Part shown: positions 33,116 through 44,410 of the stretch, in pieces
How the letters are laid out: each line of letters begins with the position of its first letter
Numbering within the stretch: the stretch's first letter is position 1
DNA from: Elmis aenea
Lineage: Eukaryota > Arthropoda > Insecta > Coleoptera > Elmidae
Reading direction: 5' to 3'
NCBI GenBank assembly: GCA_947652605.1
Contig: OX393577.1
Span: 66,426,108 to 66,490,107, forward strand
DNA: 64,000 nt
Notes under the pieces: generated by a model
Told to the model about the DNA's origin: nothing
Databases searched by the model: none
Seen by the model: the letters and a program-made list of their open reading frames with translations, nothing else
Program-made: the position numbers and the translations under genes

Positions 33116-35811
33116 TTTATATTTACAATGGCTCCTCAAATAATTTAAATATTTGGTACAAAAAACAATTATTTAAAAAATGCTCTGCTATTATAAGGGT
33201 GGGAAAAAAAGTTTTAAACTTACGTACATTTGAATTACGATCGCTAGAAAATGAAGAAATGTATTCCAGTTTTATTTGTAGAATAACCACAATTCCCAGA
33301 TAATGTTAACAAAACTACTAAATCGATTGTCAGTTGTTCATTTCCGCTTCACAATTAAATCATTCTTTGTCACAATAAACAGGAATTAATCACAGATATA
33401 TCATTTACAAACAGCCGCACAGCTGCTTTAGTAGCGACGCAAAACCTCAAAGTATTAGCCAATCAATATTTATTAAAAATAAATAAAAATATTGTCACAT
33501 TAATATCACAAAATACGCATCAATACTGGGTTGGGAAATAATAGATTTGTGGACATGACTTGTTGATTGCACACACAATAAATATTGATAATCTCTTTTA
33601 GCAATCTGGGACGATTAAAATTCTTTTCATTTAGAAACTAAATTGTTTACTGGGATCTAAAAATTAGGCGTCACGGTTTGATGTGTGTAGGACAATTAAT
33701 TCCAAAATAATTGTTCAGTGTTCCCAGAACTCGTGAGTTACAGAGAATTCAAAAACTGCGTAGATTTACATTTTCCGTTAGAATTTGATTAGTTTTTTTT
33801 TCTTATCCCTCTCTTGTAGATGGCTTTACACGCATTCGAAATAGAAAAATTGCTTAAATATTTAAGCTAACTACACATCCAATAAAAGTTCTTTGTCAGA
33901 AACTTAAAGAATTTGTTAACTATTTATTTCGTTACATTTATTTAAAATGGATTAACAGCCAATTAATCGCCAATCATGAAGACAGACTTCTCCCATCTCA
34001 TAAACTTAACAACGTCTGACTGGAAACCCTACATAAATGTTATTGTGACCCAGAAATGTAAAATTTTAGAAACCAATTTTACATCTTCATGGACAAACTA
34101 TTTTCCTCTAAGGTAAGCTTTGTTTTAAAATCATGGCTAGTTTTAAAATAATGCTTTACTCTCCCAAAAACAACCGCAAATAATTTTTTAAAAAAGGCTG
34201 ATAGTACCCAAGAAATATTTAATAAACAAAAAATTTGGAACAAATCAATCAGTCTTAGTTTTTTGTAAGAAGCCTTTGGGATGCATGTATTCGTTGAAAT
34301 ATACCATGCACCTTTTGTCACAAAAACTGCAAATAAAATAGGAATACCCAAAACAAATTGGTTGGTCTGCTCTACCCGGAATATATTGTGTACAACTCAA
34401 AAAAACATTCTTTAACAGATCTTAAAACATACAATACTTTATACTCACTGAATGTCCCATTCTATAGGTCACAAAGGAGCATGTTTTAAATTGGATATAT
34501 CCAAAAACAATAGCAGGCAATCACAATTATTTGAAAAAAATTAATATACGTACTCTTTGTGTTATGTGGTAATACTCATATAAGAAGAACACAAAACACG
34601 AGCAATGGTGATTCTTCCAAAACACAAGTTTAACTGTATCAGCTTTTCATAGATCTGCCACGAGCTCTGAACGTTTTTTTGTGCTTAGAATAATGGAAGG
34701 GGCAACGTATGATTTTGATATTAGCCCCTAATTATATAAATAATTATAATAAACAAATAGTATCAATATGTATCTTAAACTGTTCGCTGTCGTACTGGAG
34801 AGAAACAAAGCTCATTGTAAAATTTTGGGCTCTATAGGGGTTTCCTTACGGCCCTAGAAATAGGTACTGTAGTAAAACGATATATTTTTATGGTCCAACA
34901 CATGTAAAATAGCTCCATTGCATTAAGGTCCAAAAATCTAAATGCAGCTGAAAATACTTGCAGATCTATTATCACATTAATTATCAACATTACTGATGAA
35001 GAAACTTTTATACTAACTTACAAAACGTCGAACCACAATAATTGAAAATCTACAAAAGCAGTTTTCATTAATTAAAGTTCATTCTTGCTCTCAAAGACTT
35101 ACAAAGTTTCATAACACATGAAGTTCTTATTTATATTAAAATACTATTTAAATTTTTACTACTGTAAGATATTACAGTTTTTTGCTTAGAAATTTGTGAA
35201 CTAAAAATAGAGATAGCTTTTGACGCAATTTGTAAAAAATTGCGATAACGAATTGTTAAAAAACTCGTTCATTGCAAGATAACCAATGTTGAAGTTCATT
35301 ATCAAACGCTTTATTTTTTTCCTAAACAGACTTTTTAAAGCATGAATACTTTTAAAGTTCCAACATTATGTTAGTCAAATCTAAATCTCCTTATTTGTCA
35401 ATAAATCTGTCCAGATTAAACTAGAATTGTAACAAACTATCAAAGAGAGTTGGGGTTAATTTTGTTTAACTCTTTCGGACGCGGAATTCGGGTAACTGCC
35501 ATTTACAATGACAACTTACGAAGAAACAATTTTACAACGAATAAATTATTGTCACAATTGAAACACACACCATACACGTGTTTAATATTAATGGAACTGT
35601 CCTTGTTACAATTTTATAAGAGGAGAATGTAATTTTCAAACGCAGAACAATTTTCGTTAATCATTAGTAATCAAAACATAATAATTAACTACTCCAGAAA
35701 TGACTAGAAATTTTGTGTAATTAATATAATAAATAAAAATAGACTCTGTATTAATGTATTTGCTTGTATAATTTAAATAGGTTTAGATCAAAATTACTTT
35801 TGTAGGCAGAA
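33116..35811. other. Gene-free AT-rich stretch
   Basis: No gene was recognised. ACTGATGAAGAAAC near 34992 may be a fragment of the dispersed repeat seen at 17271. Confidence 0.4.
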
Positions 35812-36145
35812 ATGCTAAACCTATTTCAAACTTTTGTCCCTTCATCAATAGCAAAACAAGGATGCGTGCTCAGCCCATTATTATTCTCAGTAGTTACATA
35901 TGGGGTAATTAAAGAAGTAAAACAAAAAATTAGACCGTTTTACACAGGCAACTGGAAAATGGAAAAAATAAACATAACTGAGCTAATGTTCGCAGACGAC
36001 ATGGTTTTAGTCGCGGAAACAGAAAAAAAATCTGCAACATAATCTTGAAACTCTAAACCAGGAATTGGAAAAAATTAATGTGAAAATAAATACCGAAAAA
36101 ACTAAAACTATGATCGTTACAACAAAAGATACTTCTCAGTCTAAA
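35812..36145 (+). pseudogene. Non-LTR reverse transcriptase fragment (R1/I/RTE-like)
   Basis: The frame contains AKQGCVLSPLLFSVVTYGVI and ITELMFADDMVLVAE, which are reverse-transcriptase blocks B and C including an intact FADD catalytic box. After a one-base shift and stop near 36042 the next block continues as LETLNQELEKINVKINTEKT, then KTMIV. Both ends are missing. It belongs to a different LINE group from the fragment at 1-485, judged by QGCVLSPLLF against QGSVLGP. Confidence 0.85.
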
Positions 36146-37452
36146 ACCTATCTTTAACTGTTGATCACACGCAAATTGCAGGTTACTGGAATTCATTTTA
36201 AATATAAATCACTTGCCTTTATTGTTAAGAATCACTTTTTGAAGAAAATCTACACGAGTTTCAAGACTCTCGTTTTTTCGCCAGTAGAATAAATAAATAA
36301 GAAATTCACCAAAGATGAGGGAAGATTTTTTCAAGATATGTTCTCAAAAAATTATTAGTGGTTTTGTAAACTAAGAATTTGCCTAAAAAATGATTTTCAA
36401 GAATTTTTAAGACTTTTTCAGATTCCCCTTTATCTGAATATTAATTTTTGGTTTTGCAAAATAAAGTAGTAGTACTAGATATAATAATTGAGGGCCAACT
36501 TAAACCCAATCTTCAGACAACCACCACAGAGCAGTAGATTTAAGGGCAAAAATATCCACTTTATTGCATCCATGAAACTTCTGTTGCCTAAATTTATATA
36601 TAAATGGCACAAGCCCACAAAACTTACAAATCAAATTGATTAAACCTGATTTTTCACCTTAAGAATGTTGAAATACGTAAGAACATGACACTCATATACA
36701 ACATAACGGTGTCCATATAGTTTTAATATTCCATACTACACTTCACAACTACATTTTAATATTCCGAAGTCTACTTACCCTTAAAATTAATTTAAAAGAA
36801 AAAGTTGACAGTGTTAAACAAAACAGCAGAAGGACACAGGTCACAAATTCAAACACTGCTAAGTTAACAAAAATAAATGATCAACTTTCACTTATTCATG
36901 TACATATTCCAAATTTATAACGCTAAGATAGCGTTACTTAGAATGTATCACAAATGAACGAATATTTATCATTAATAATAATGATCTGTGGCAGTTGAAT
37001 GCTTCTAACAATAAAAATTTGTCTCATGAGCTCCGCAGAACAGATGTTCGTTTTCTATTGTTGATGAATCAAGGGCAACTCCATGACAAGAAGGAAACAG
37101 TTTGTTATAAAACAACAAAGCTAGATGTGCACAGTGCATATGGGGACAAAAAAATTACTAGACCATCTCACATTACGACATAAAGTTAATTACTGGTGGT
37201 TGTAATTATCATTAAATTGCGTAATTTAAGTTGAAACCGTACGCTAAAACTAGGAAATTACAGTTGAAAATTGTTGCAATGTTTTAGCATTCGTGCTTAA
37301 GATTTAGACAAATATTTTCTTTGGTTTAATTCTAACATTCCTAACGAAAACTTGATAAGAAATATAAGACTCAAATTTTGTTCAAGAAGTTGAGGTCATG
37401 CAATTATAAAATCTTTTTTTATTTTCATTTATACCTTTTTAGTACATATGTA
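36146..37452. other. Intergenic, no supported gene
   Basis: AT-rich. A fragment near 36240-36285 (AAGACTCTCG) resembles part of the dispersed MITE family. Nothing else was recognised. Confidence 0.35.
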
Positions 37453-37454
37453 TA

Positions 37455-37765
37455 CAGGGTGTTTCTTAAATATTGCGGAAAAAATCGGGAGGTGATTCCT
37501 TATCGAAAATTAATGGGGGTCTTTCATATAAAATTTCTTCCTTAGACGTCTTCTTTCGGAGTTACACCCCCCTACAGGAGAAGGTAAAATAAGGTTTTTA
37601 TTTTACATCTCAAATTTGGATAAATGTAGGAGAATGATATGGTAGATTTTTATGCTTATTGAAAGGTTTCCCATAGGTAGTAATATTTTCAATCATCTCC
37701 CACCTTCACAGGATCACAGGGGGCTGAAAAGTGCGACTCCTGTTGGTTTTTTAATCAGAACTTTT
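37455..37765 (+). mobile_element. Single left arm of the 31665-type foldback element
   Basis: CAGGGTGTTTCTTAAATATT follows TA. The sequence then tracks the left arm of 31665-32405: AATCGGGAGGTGATTCCTTA, CTTTCGGAGTTACAC, CTCCCACCTTCACAGG and GCTGAAAAGTGCGAC. An isolated CACCCTG-TA at 38100-38107 might be its far tip. Confidence 0.7.
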
Positions 37766-39205
37766 GCTTAAATACTTCAACTATTAATATTTTTATTTTT
37801 GGTGAACCTTTCTCAGATTCTATGTAATATGAATTTGGAATCTGTTACTATTTAGTCATGAGTCCTTTTACTGTCAGTTGTTCTGTGACTAAATAAAGAG
37901 AGTTTTATATCAGTTGTAAAACTAAAATTTTCCATTTTATTACCACAAGCAATTTCTTTAAGTATTTTTAGCCATCCTGTGCACTGTTACAGAATCAAAG
38001 TGCTCTATAAATAAATTAAAAACTACTACCAAAAGAAGGTTCAGAAAGAGTTTTCGTTTTTCTTAGGCAACGTCAAAAGCTGCCATTTTAAAAAGTACAC
38101 CCTGTATGGTATTGTCTTTTCGAATTTAACAAATCAACAACAAAGAGTGATAAAAATCCCAATACTGTGTATGCAATTTGCAAAGAAATAATGATCTGAT
38201 TTCTTTACGTCATAAATTGATTAATTTATCACACATATTACGAGCATAATATAAAAAGTTTACAGTAATAAACTAATAACAAAATAATGGCGTGATGTTT
38301 TTTTTTTCAATACGTGCTTATCGTAAAGAAATGGAAAAGCGTTTGATAATTTATTTAGAATCAGCTAAACTAATTATAATAATCACCAGTTCGCAAACGC
38401 ACTAAATAAAAAAATCTGCTACAAAAAGAGTTGAATCATCACTCATAACAGAAGATCGAATCATTTGCAAAATACATCAAAAAGTGTATCTGCAGAAAAA
38501 AATAATTAAAACTATTCAATAAGACAGAATAAATAATATTTATCTGGCAACCATTTGGAGAGTTTTTTTTTTTAAATTAGTGTTGCTACCAATATTTTAA
38601 ATATAACTTGACAAGTGTATTAAATCAAAGAACAATTCACGTTAAAAGAAATTTAGATAATTCCTTACCTTCCTTCATGTCTTTGAAGCTTAGTTTTTGA
38701 ATAAAGAAGCCCTTTTTTTACATTAATATTTGGACTATTCTGCATATAAACTAATATTTTTAGCACACTAAGCCCTTAGAGTAAATAGTACAAGATCCGA
38801 AATCTCATACAGACAATCGGACAGAATGAAGGCAAAATACTGTATCTCTAAAACGCTTAAATCTTCCAACATATTCAAAACTTTAAGTCTTAAATGACTC
38901 ATTGTAGTTCTTTTTTCTCTCTCTTTACAATAAACAGAATTTTCAACACTTTTCTTGTGAAATACCGCTTCATAATATATGAAAAACCACCGAAACATTT
39001 TCCAATTATAAGCATATTTATTTGACTAAAAGTGTACAATTTTATATCTACTTTTATGTAATGGAAAAGCGTTTCGTTATGAAGAAATCCAACGCTGACA
39101 TGCATCCTGGACGATGAGAAAGACAAAAAAATATAAAGTCCCGAGCAAATAAATGAATTTTTGAGAACCATTCAAGAAAAGCAGAAAGAGATAGGATAAG
39201 AAATG
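37766..39205. other. Intergenic, no supported gene
   Basis: AT-rich. No coding sequence was recognised. Confidence 0.35.
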
Positions 39206-39209
39206 AAAC

Positions 39210-39720
39210 AACTGAAGACACAACAAGAACAATTATGATGGGTCAGACATATTTTGGGTAGATAATGCCAGATTGGTGAAGAAAGTATATGAAGCAAGAA
39301 AAGAAGATAAGAAAAAGAGGCAAAGACCAACAAGGATGGAGAGAGAAGATGTAAAGATAGACGGCAGAAGAGGAATTAAATGGGAGAAAAAAGGAAGCTG
39401 GAACAAGAGAAAAAGCGTAAAAAAAAATACGGAAGTGGAAGAAATGAAACACTTGCAGAACAACTGAAGACACAACCAGAACAATTATGATGGCTCAGGC
39501 ATATTTTGGGTAAATAATGCCAGATTGCTGAAGAAAGTACCTATATGAAGCAAGAAAAGAAGGGAAGAAAAAGAGGAAAAGACCAACAAGGTTGGAGAGG
39601 GAAGATGTAAAAATAGAAGACAGAAGAGGAATTAAATGGGACAAAAAACGAAGCTGGAAGAAGAGAAAATTACGTGAAGAAAATACGGAAGTGGTTACCC
39701 AGAAGCTCATCTTAGAACTA
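39210..39720 (+). repeat. Tandemly duplicated LINE C-terminal tail (two units, 252-bp step)
   Basis: AACTGAAGACACAAC starts at 39210 and again at 39462. Each unit continues with AGAACAATTATGATGG, CATATTTTGGGTA, ATAATGCCAG and purine-rich sequence whose broken translation (KVYEARKEDKKKRQRPTRME) fits a LINE ORF2 tail of the GxxRPxRTWxED type. Frames are interrupted in both units. Confidence 0.65.
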
Positions 39721-41457
39721 AAACCTTACACCAAAAGTTGGAAAGATTCAGGATTAAGTTTTGGGCTTTACAAAGACCTTAAATTGTCGGTTATTTAGCA
39801 ACAAAAGGCTCTTTAGTCTATTAGCTATTTTAATATAAAGGGCCTTTTTGGTAAAAGATCTGCAACAGAATTCAACCCTATACTTTTGCTAGATACATAC
39901 AATTTGACATCAACCATTAATTTGTTGAAGAAAACTAATTTATGTTTGGCAATTGACCCAACACAACTTTAGATTACGCTGTAAATACGTTCTACACCAA
40001 GCCAAAAAAAAAGTATGTTAAAAGTCATAGTTTAAGTAGGGCGAATTTATTTTCGTCGCGTTCCATCTTGAATCAAACAGGCCAATTTATAACCGCTCTT
40101 TAAATCTTGAAAAAACTAGGTATATAGGTCTTCCGCTAAATTTATTTTTATCGTTGTTTAGTAAGGTTTTTGAAGCGTGTTCGGTTTGCAGATGCTTGCA
40201 AAAACAGTGCGTGAAGTCTTCGCTGTTTTATTACCTCGGTGCGTCGCTCTGACACATATAACGTTTCGTCATAGGAAATTATTTAATTCCTTACATGTAT
40301 TTGCCATTAGAGAAGCACTGTCTTTACATAACGTTCAATGGGACAATTAAACTTGCTAAATATAGAAATTCTTGGTGAAAAGAAATCCCATACTTTCTAT
40401 GCTAATTGCTTTTAATCGCTAATACTGAGGCGACTACTTGATAATCCGATTAATCCTTGCCGACTTTAAACGATACGTGTAAGGTTTTTGACCGTCTTTA
40501 AAATTTGTTTTTGGCGAAGGTGAAGGTCAACGATGAATAAGCGGACTGTTTCGCATATTTTCACGAATTTAAACAAGTCCAGGATGAGTGAGTGTATAAT
40601 TATTTTTTTTGTTATGATACAGCAACCATCTCTGAGACGAAGAATAATTGGAATGAACACACCAAAGCTACTTCCCAAAAAATACATCAACGTAGATTAA
40701 TTAGCTTCCAGAAAGATATTTATTAATTTTGGGTGAATAATCGAAAATCGATCAAATGATTTTAACTAAAGAACCCCATAGACTTTAAAACAAATGTTGA
40801 AAATGCTCTCCAATCGCAATTCGTCTTTAAACTACTCTTGGAGGTAAATAACGTACATCTCAATTAGCTTAATAAGCTAAATAATACTAAATTTAGCAAG
40901 CAACACAAAATAGTTAGACCTGAGTTTTATAAAATGCTGATTTCTTAATAAAAGCAAGAGAAATTCTAAGAGGATTTCCACGTGAGGTGAAGTTTTCGCG
41001 TGACGAACCACTAAAAAAAAGTTATAAAATGCATCATGAATCAACATAAACAAAACTTGGTAGTTTAATGCAGTCTTAGCGTTTTTTTCCCACTTATTTT
41101 ACATATTAATCGCGTCTCAGTGGGGAGTTACCAGCTATAATTTCTGTGGGTGTTGCGTCTTTGTGTGTTCTCCAAGAATTTTTATGTAATGAATTCGAAC
41201 GAAGACAGTCAAGCCCACACCGGCGTGTTTACACCGCTAATGAACTCTCAAAGGACGTTAAAAACTACCATGCAAATAAAGAGTCTCCAATAAAAAGTGC
41301 TAACAGACAGTAACACAAGTTAAATTATTCTTTCTAAGACCTTTTAAAATGTCAAGAAGCCATCCTAGAAGGTCGAATTGAGTTAAAAATTCTATACGCT
41401 GTATTATTAAACAGATTAGATAGCAATTTAAATAGATTTAATTGCAAATCGGCAACG
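39721..41457. other. Intergenic, no supported gene
   Basis: Somewhat less AT-rich in places (about 40150-40260), but no gene, promoter or repeat could be defined. Confidence 0.35.
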
Positions 41458-41620
41458 TTTTTTCCTTGTAGGGTCCTCGAAGAAATGCTAGACCAGATCC
41501 AAGACTCTCGTCTCTTCATCATTGGCAATCTTACTATATTCTTATTGTAAGAGAGAGAATAAGAGACGGGTCTTGAAATTAGTTTAGGTCTGGCAATTCT
41601 TCAAGAGCCTTCGGAAAAAA
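41458..41620. mobile_element. MITE of 163 bp with imperfect inverted termini
   Basis: The left end TTTTTTCCTTGTAGGGTCCT and the inverted right end TTTTTTCCGAAGGCTCTTGA both lead into GAAGAA(A/T)TG(C)CAGACC-like sequence. The interior includes AGACTCTCGTCTCTTCATCA, the reverse complement of the motif at 17288-17300. It belongs to the dispersed family noted at 17271 and 28895. Confidence 0.6.
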
Positions 41621-43940
41621 TGGTAAGTGATTCTTAATTAAACTTCTTTGTATTAATACACGAATCACTTAGATAAATCAAGCGTTTATAAGATTAGACA
41701 ACAAATAAAAAATGCGTAATTTTTCGCGTCACTTTTCAAAAGCTTTACTGCATTGGAACAATGCGTCCATAAAACCGTATTACACTGAAAGTTTTTATTG
41801 CAAGCATACGCAACACTTTCACCTCCTGGAGCAATTCCAGAAGGTGGTCGCGTATGGCACTCGGAAATGAACCCGAAAAAAATTGAGCATACTTTCCCTA
41901 GGTCAGCGTATTATTCTAGGAACAATTAGAATAGAAAACCCCATCTGCTTTTTGCAGATGGCCGGTGGCCTAAAAATTTACCAGACGGCAATAAATCGAC
42001 AATCATTAACATCGACCAATAATAAATATGGCGTAAAGCAGTTTAATTGCATTTTTAGCTGTGGTTATTATCGAATCTTGCACGTGGTTTTATTAAATAT
42101 GTCAGTAGCATAAATTCCCCTGTGAAAGTAATACTCAGAACTTGTGTTAAATTGCGGTAATGTTTCCAGAACGTTTCCGCTAATGTAGGATACTTAAAGA
42201 AGGATGTTTACTACGCTGTGAGAGATATCCGCCTTTTCTTTGCTTATTAATCGAAAAACAAAGTATTCAACACGTGAATAAGACATTTTTACATTAGGTC
42301 TTCTTAGCACATAGTCTACTATTTACATTTGAATAAACCCATTGACTCAGGGATCAAGGAAATAATCGACAAGTGTAGAAAAGCAACAGGTACCATGGGT
42401 CCAATCCTCTGGGCAACAGAAATAAGTTTTCCATTGATTTTGAATTTAAAGTTCATATTAATATCAGAGATTTATGTTTAAGAATAAACTAATAAATTAT
42501 CGTCTTTCTGTCTATCTGTATATGATCCAAAAAAAAAGCTTAACTGTTCAACCAACCTGGATCAAATTTATTTCCTAGTATTTATACGATAGAGATTACT
42601 TTTTGATTGAAATTAATCAACCAGAAAAATATGCTACAATCTTATTACATAAAACTATCAGATCAAAAAAATAATAGGTAAATAAGGAAAATATTCGTTT
42701 TTTACCTACGTAATTTTTCATTCATTTTCATTTTCAATTTGGGATTGATATCAACCCCATGCAAATATTAAATGTCTAGCGATTGTAACATGAAAAAATA
42801 ATTGTTTCCCCATTAATTTAGTACAAAAAAATTTAACTAAATAACTTTTTATTTTAAAAACCAAAACAAATTTTTCTGCGCCTTTTTTATAAAGGCTAAA
42901 TCGACTTCAAATGTAGATTTTTGTATTTTTTATCGACTTGATTTGTGTTTTTAGAAAAATTAGTCACTCAATAAAATTGTGCAGAACTTTAATAGATTTT
43001 TAATCGTGCAAAATTAACTGGGTGACTAGAATTCCAGTTTAGCCCATGGCATTCACCAAATTTGGGTTAGAGGCGTTTACTGTATTTAAACAGTTATAGC
43101 TATACGTTTTCTGAATAATTATGTTGTAAATAAGGCATTCAGATTATTGTTTTATGACTACGTTGAAAAAATTATGTAAAATGGCGCCAAAATAAAAGTT
43201 GAAAGTGCGTATAACCAGTGTCGTATCAAAGGGGTTTTACTTCATGAAAAAATTAATTTATAAAAATCAATTTAAGGTATCTTCACACTATTTCAATTTT
43301 TTTAAACACGCCTGATTTATAAAAATAATAATTTTGATTTAAATTTGAACAGCGTGCATTTGCTTTAATTTAAATACAGCAAATTGCAAAAACTTTTCCT
43401 AAATACATTTAAAATCGTGTCAAATAATCTCCGCATTCCATGTTATTTATTCGCCAGAGAAATTCTTCCTACTTTTCTTACAAATTAACAACTTACCAGA
43501 AGGTTGACGGACAAGGAAATAATCCAATTAAATAATCCTGTTAGAACCTAACACTTAAGTGAATAACGAGTCTTGCACATGAAAAATTATTTTAAAACAA
43601 ATGAAACACGTGCACTTTCCATTGACAGCCTTTCAAAGAAATAAGAAGACTTAAAACACTCAAACCACCACTTAACACAAGATCAAGTGCAAGACTGAGT
43701 AGTTGAAATCGAGATCGTGTGCATGGTAAACTGGGTCACATTTTAAAAAACGTCAAATGTCAATGAAGAAACAACAGTGAAGTTGGCGCTGTCATAATCT
43801 CACAATAATTGAAGATTATCGATCTTGCGAGTGTTCAAGAGAAAGAATCAAGCGTAAAAAATTCAATTACGATACTTTGAAAGCATAAATCACACTTTCT
43901 AAGAAATAAATAGAATATTTATGGGTTCATTCCATTAAAA
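41621..43940. other. Gene-free AT-rich stretch
   Basis: No coding sequence or defined repeat was recognised. A 76-residue frame at 41883-42113 has no features. Confidence 0.35.
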
Positions 43941-43944
43941 CAAT

Positions 43945-44410
43945 TGAAGAAATAGTACATATGCTGCCACCTGCTTTAGAGAAACTCAACTAACTTCATT
44001 CAATGCCCTATTCTAGTGTTTCATACCATAAAACAAATGAAGAAAAAGTACATATGCTGCCACCTGCATTGGAGAAGTACAACTAACTTCTTTACGATGC
44101 CCTGTTAGAGGTCTTTCAAAATAAACTGAACCGCGAAATGCGCAAAGAGGGTATGGCGGTTAAAATGTAGCCCTTTTTAAAAACATTATATTATTATAGG
44201 TTACAACCCCGTTGTTGAAATAGACGTATGTTTTTAGGTGGCGCAGTAATTAACGCTTTAGACGAGTTTTGGTTTCTGCGTCACAGTTCAGTTTAACTTG
44301 AAAGACCTCTAGTGTACGTATATTCCAAAAAAAACAAGGTAACAGTACATATGCTGCCACCTGCATTTGCGATGCTCAACTAATTTCATAATGATGTCCT
44401 TTAATGGTCC
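43945..44410 (+). repeat. Three-copy repeat of about 90 bp with a TACATATGCTGCCACCTGC core
   Basis: The core TACATATGCTGCCACCTGC occurs near 43957, 44050 and 44346. Each is followed by a region ending in CTCAACTAACTTC or a close variant and GATGCCCT. Copies one and two are adjacent. Copies two and three are separated by the MITE at 44108-44309, and removing it restores even spacing. Confidence 0.8.
44108..44309. mobile_element. 202-bp TA-flanked MITE (GAGGTCTTTCAA termini)
   Basis: The termini GAGGTCTTTCAAAATAAACT and, inverted, GAGGTCTTTCAAGTTAAACT are near-perfect inverted repeats, each bordered by TA (44106-44107 and 44310-44311). The insertion splits a unit of the repeat array; the uninterrupted first unit shows TAGTGT at the equivalent site. 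No coding capacity. Confidence 0.85.
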
